Positions 62,525 to 64,000 of a DNA stretch of 64,000 nucleotides are shown piece by piece. The notes beneath the pieces were generated by a model that saw only the letters and a list, made by a program, of their open reading frames with translations, ran no database searches and was not told where the DNA came from. Numbering within the stretch: position 1 is the first letter of the stretch; each line of letters starts with the position of its first letter. The translations under genes were made by a program, and so were the position numbers. The stretch lies in assembly GCA_001414485.1 (NCBI GenBank), contig LLEY01000134.1, positions 1 to 64,000 of the forward strand. Reading direction: 5' to 3'. The stretch is from Calycina herbarum (taxonomy: Eukaryota > Ascomycota > Leotiomycetes > Helotiales > Pezizellaceae).

Positions 62525-63276
62525 ATGGAGTCAGTCGAAAGAATTACTCCCGATGTTACTCCTGAAATGGCACCCCAAACTCGTGGGTGGCGCTTTTGGG
62601 TAAGTGAATTCTTTATCTATTGAATTAAGTCCTAATCCGCATGAAGGCCATGATGACATCTATGGCGGTAGCAAGTTTTCATGCGGGTCTTGATGCCACA
62701 GCTGTCTCGACAGCCATGCCATCAATAATCGAAGACTTTGGGACGAGTCAGGGCTACGTGTGGATTGCAAATGCCTACTTACTCACAACTACTGCTTTCA
62801 CCCCGATATTTGGCCAAACGGCAAACATCTTTGGTCGTCGTGCACTGACAATCGCCGCCACTTTGATTTTTGCCATTGGATCAGCAATCGCGGGTCCTGC
62901 TCCTAATCTTGGGACACTCGTGGCCGCTCGTGCTATCCAGGGCATGGGTTGTGCTGGACTCAATGCTCTGGTGGAGATGGTTGTGTGTGACTTGGTCCCT
63001 CTACGGGAGCGTGGCAAGTTCATGGGCTTCATCTTTGCTATCTATGCCGTTTCTACTACGATCGGGCCTCTTGTCGGTGGAGCTTTTGCCAGTTATGTAA
63101 CGTGGAGATGGATTTTCTACATAAATCTTCCGCTATCTGGATTGACACTTGCTATGGTCCTCATATCTCTTGGTGCATTACCCTCGGGATCAAAACTGGC
63201 CTTAAGCTCACTCAAACGGGTGGATTTCGCCGGAAACGCTCTGCTCGTCTCCGCAATCACCTCTCTTCTTTACTAA
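62525..63276 (+). pseudogene. DHA2-type MFS transporter, N-terminal half
   Basis: Exons 62525-62599 and 62647-63276 (intron gtaagt...gaag). After a short cytosolic start the protein has helix 1 with GLDATAVSTAMPSI, helix 2 YVWIANAYLL, motif A as GQTANIFGRRALT, ARAIQGMGCAGLNAL, RERGKFMGF and motif C-like GPLVGGAFASYVTWRWIFYINLP: the 14-helix drug:H+ antiporter group used for efflux of toxic metabolites. The frame stops after SAITSLLY with TAA at 63274-63276, about helix 6-7 of 14. A gtatgt donor-like motif follows within 20 bases, so one nonsense change may precede a lost exon. Repeats begin about 60 bp on. Likely disrupted. Confidence 0.8.
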
Positions 63277-63341
63277 ACTAACCTAGAAGGTATGTGCAAT
63301 CCATTCGAACCCTCGAATGGCCCAGCCGAGATTCCCCCTAA

Positions 63342-64000
63342 GTCTTATTCTCGACAAGATTTTGCGTTGCACCACCCCACAAGTACTATAAGATTAAGAG
63401 TTAGGAAATACTTTATATAGGGTTTTATACTATAATTTATACGCTCTAAGTCTTATTCTCGACAAGATTTTGGTTTGCACCACCCCCCTGTAATCCAAAA
63501 ACAGGGGGGGGTAGTACAGGTCTACTTTTGCACCACCCTACAAGTACTATAAGATTAAGAGTTAGAAAATACTTTATATTAGGTTTTATACTATAATTAA
63601 TACGCTCTTTCAAATGGGCGTAACTAAAAATTTATATCTATTTTATTGAATTAGTTTAGGGTTACGTTTAAGGTTAGTATTCTTACTTAGTAATCCTTTC
63701 TAAGTTCCTCTCGAGACTACCTACTTTCTTAACTTTAAATACGTGTATTAGACGTAATACTTAATAAAAAATAATTTTGACTTTAGATTAGTATATTTAA
63801 CTACTTAAAGTACTATACTATGTAATAATATTATAATCTTTAGTAAAGTAAAGCCTAATATATAGGATTTTAGTTTCGAGTTTAGGTATAGTATAGATCT
63901 ACTTTTACACTACCCTATAAGTACTATAGGATTAAGAGTTAGAAAATACTTTATATAAGGTTTTATACTATAATTTATATACTCTTTTAAATAGACCTTA
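63342..64000 (+). repeat. AT-rich repeat block, RIP-like, runs off the window
   Basis: A ~75-bp motif (caagtactataagattaag ... tactataattta) occurs at about 63381-63446, 63540-63605 and, more mutated, 63915-63980. A leading segment (taagtcttattctcgacaag) is present twice (63342, 63448). A perfect stem cccccctgt/acagggggg (about 63483-63508) lies between. Composition becomes RIP-like to the right. Probably one end of a transposable element. Confidence 0.6.

Noticed and set aside
62775..63032. Minus-strand frame within the DHA2 transporter
   Set aside because: Shadow of the transporter coding frame.

Overview
The window looks like nuclear DNA of a filamentous ascomycete (Pezizomycotina). Genes have short introns of about 45-115 nt with GT..AG ends and CTAAC/CTGAC-like branch points. 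Repeats carry the C-to-T/G-to-A, CpA/TpG-depleted signature of repeat-induced point mutation (RIP). I cannot name the species from sequence alone.

Layout. 1-9.9 kb is ordinary gene space: a Naa50-like N-acetyltransferase whose 5' end lies outside the window, a two-exon protein I do not recognise, a five-exon small secreted protein, and a truncated CorA-like gene with a GC-AG intron. A degenerate pogo/Fot1 DNA transposon (9.92-12.10 kb) sits 28 bp past the stop codon of a putative coiled-coil nuclear protein (12.1-13.4 kb). A seven-exon MFS transporter with a one-base frameshift follows (13.7-15.5 kb). A chromovirus-type Ty3/gypsy element (gypsy-1, 15.6-22.9 kb) separates it from a 211-residue protein of unknown function (23.5-24.2 kb).

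Centre. One polyketide synthase gene on the minus strand is split in two. Its start and KS active-site cysteine lie at 59.3-60.25 kb; the rest of KS, the AT and part of DH lie at 24.55-27.47 kb. Between them is 31.9 kb of nested retroelements. A Tad1/I-like LINE (LINE-A) landed in the KS exon with a 15-bp target duplication. LINE-A was then hit by gypsy-2 and gypsy-4. Gypsy-4 was hit by gypsy-3 and by an unclassified 1-kb unit (U), and U was hit by a second LINE (LINE-B). Most junctions are proven by target-site duplications. Removing the insert restores the PKS reading frame; the PKS also ends abruptly inside DH.

Right end. Divergent from the PKS start is an EthD-domain protein of the kind found in aromatic polyketide clusters, then the N-terminal half of a DHA2-type MFS transporter that stops early beside a repeat-rich element. 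Together the MFS transporters, putative regulator, PKS, EthD protein and unknown protein look like a secondary-metabolite gene cluster dismantled by transposons, frameshifts and RIP.
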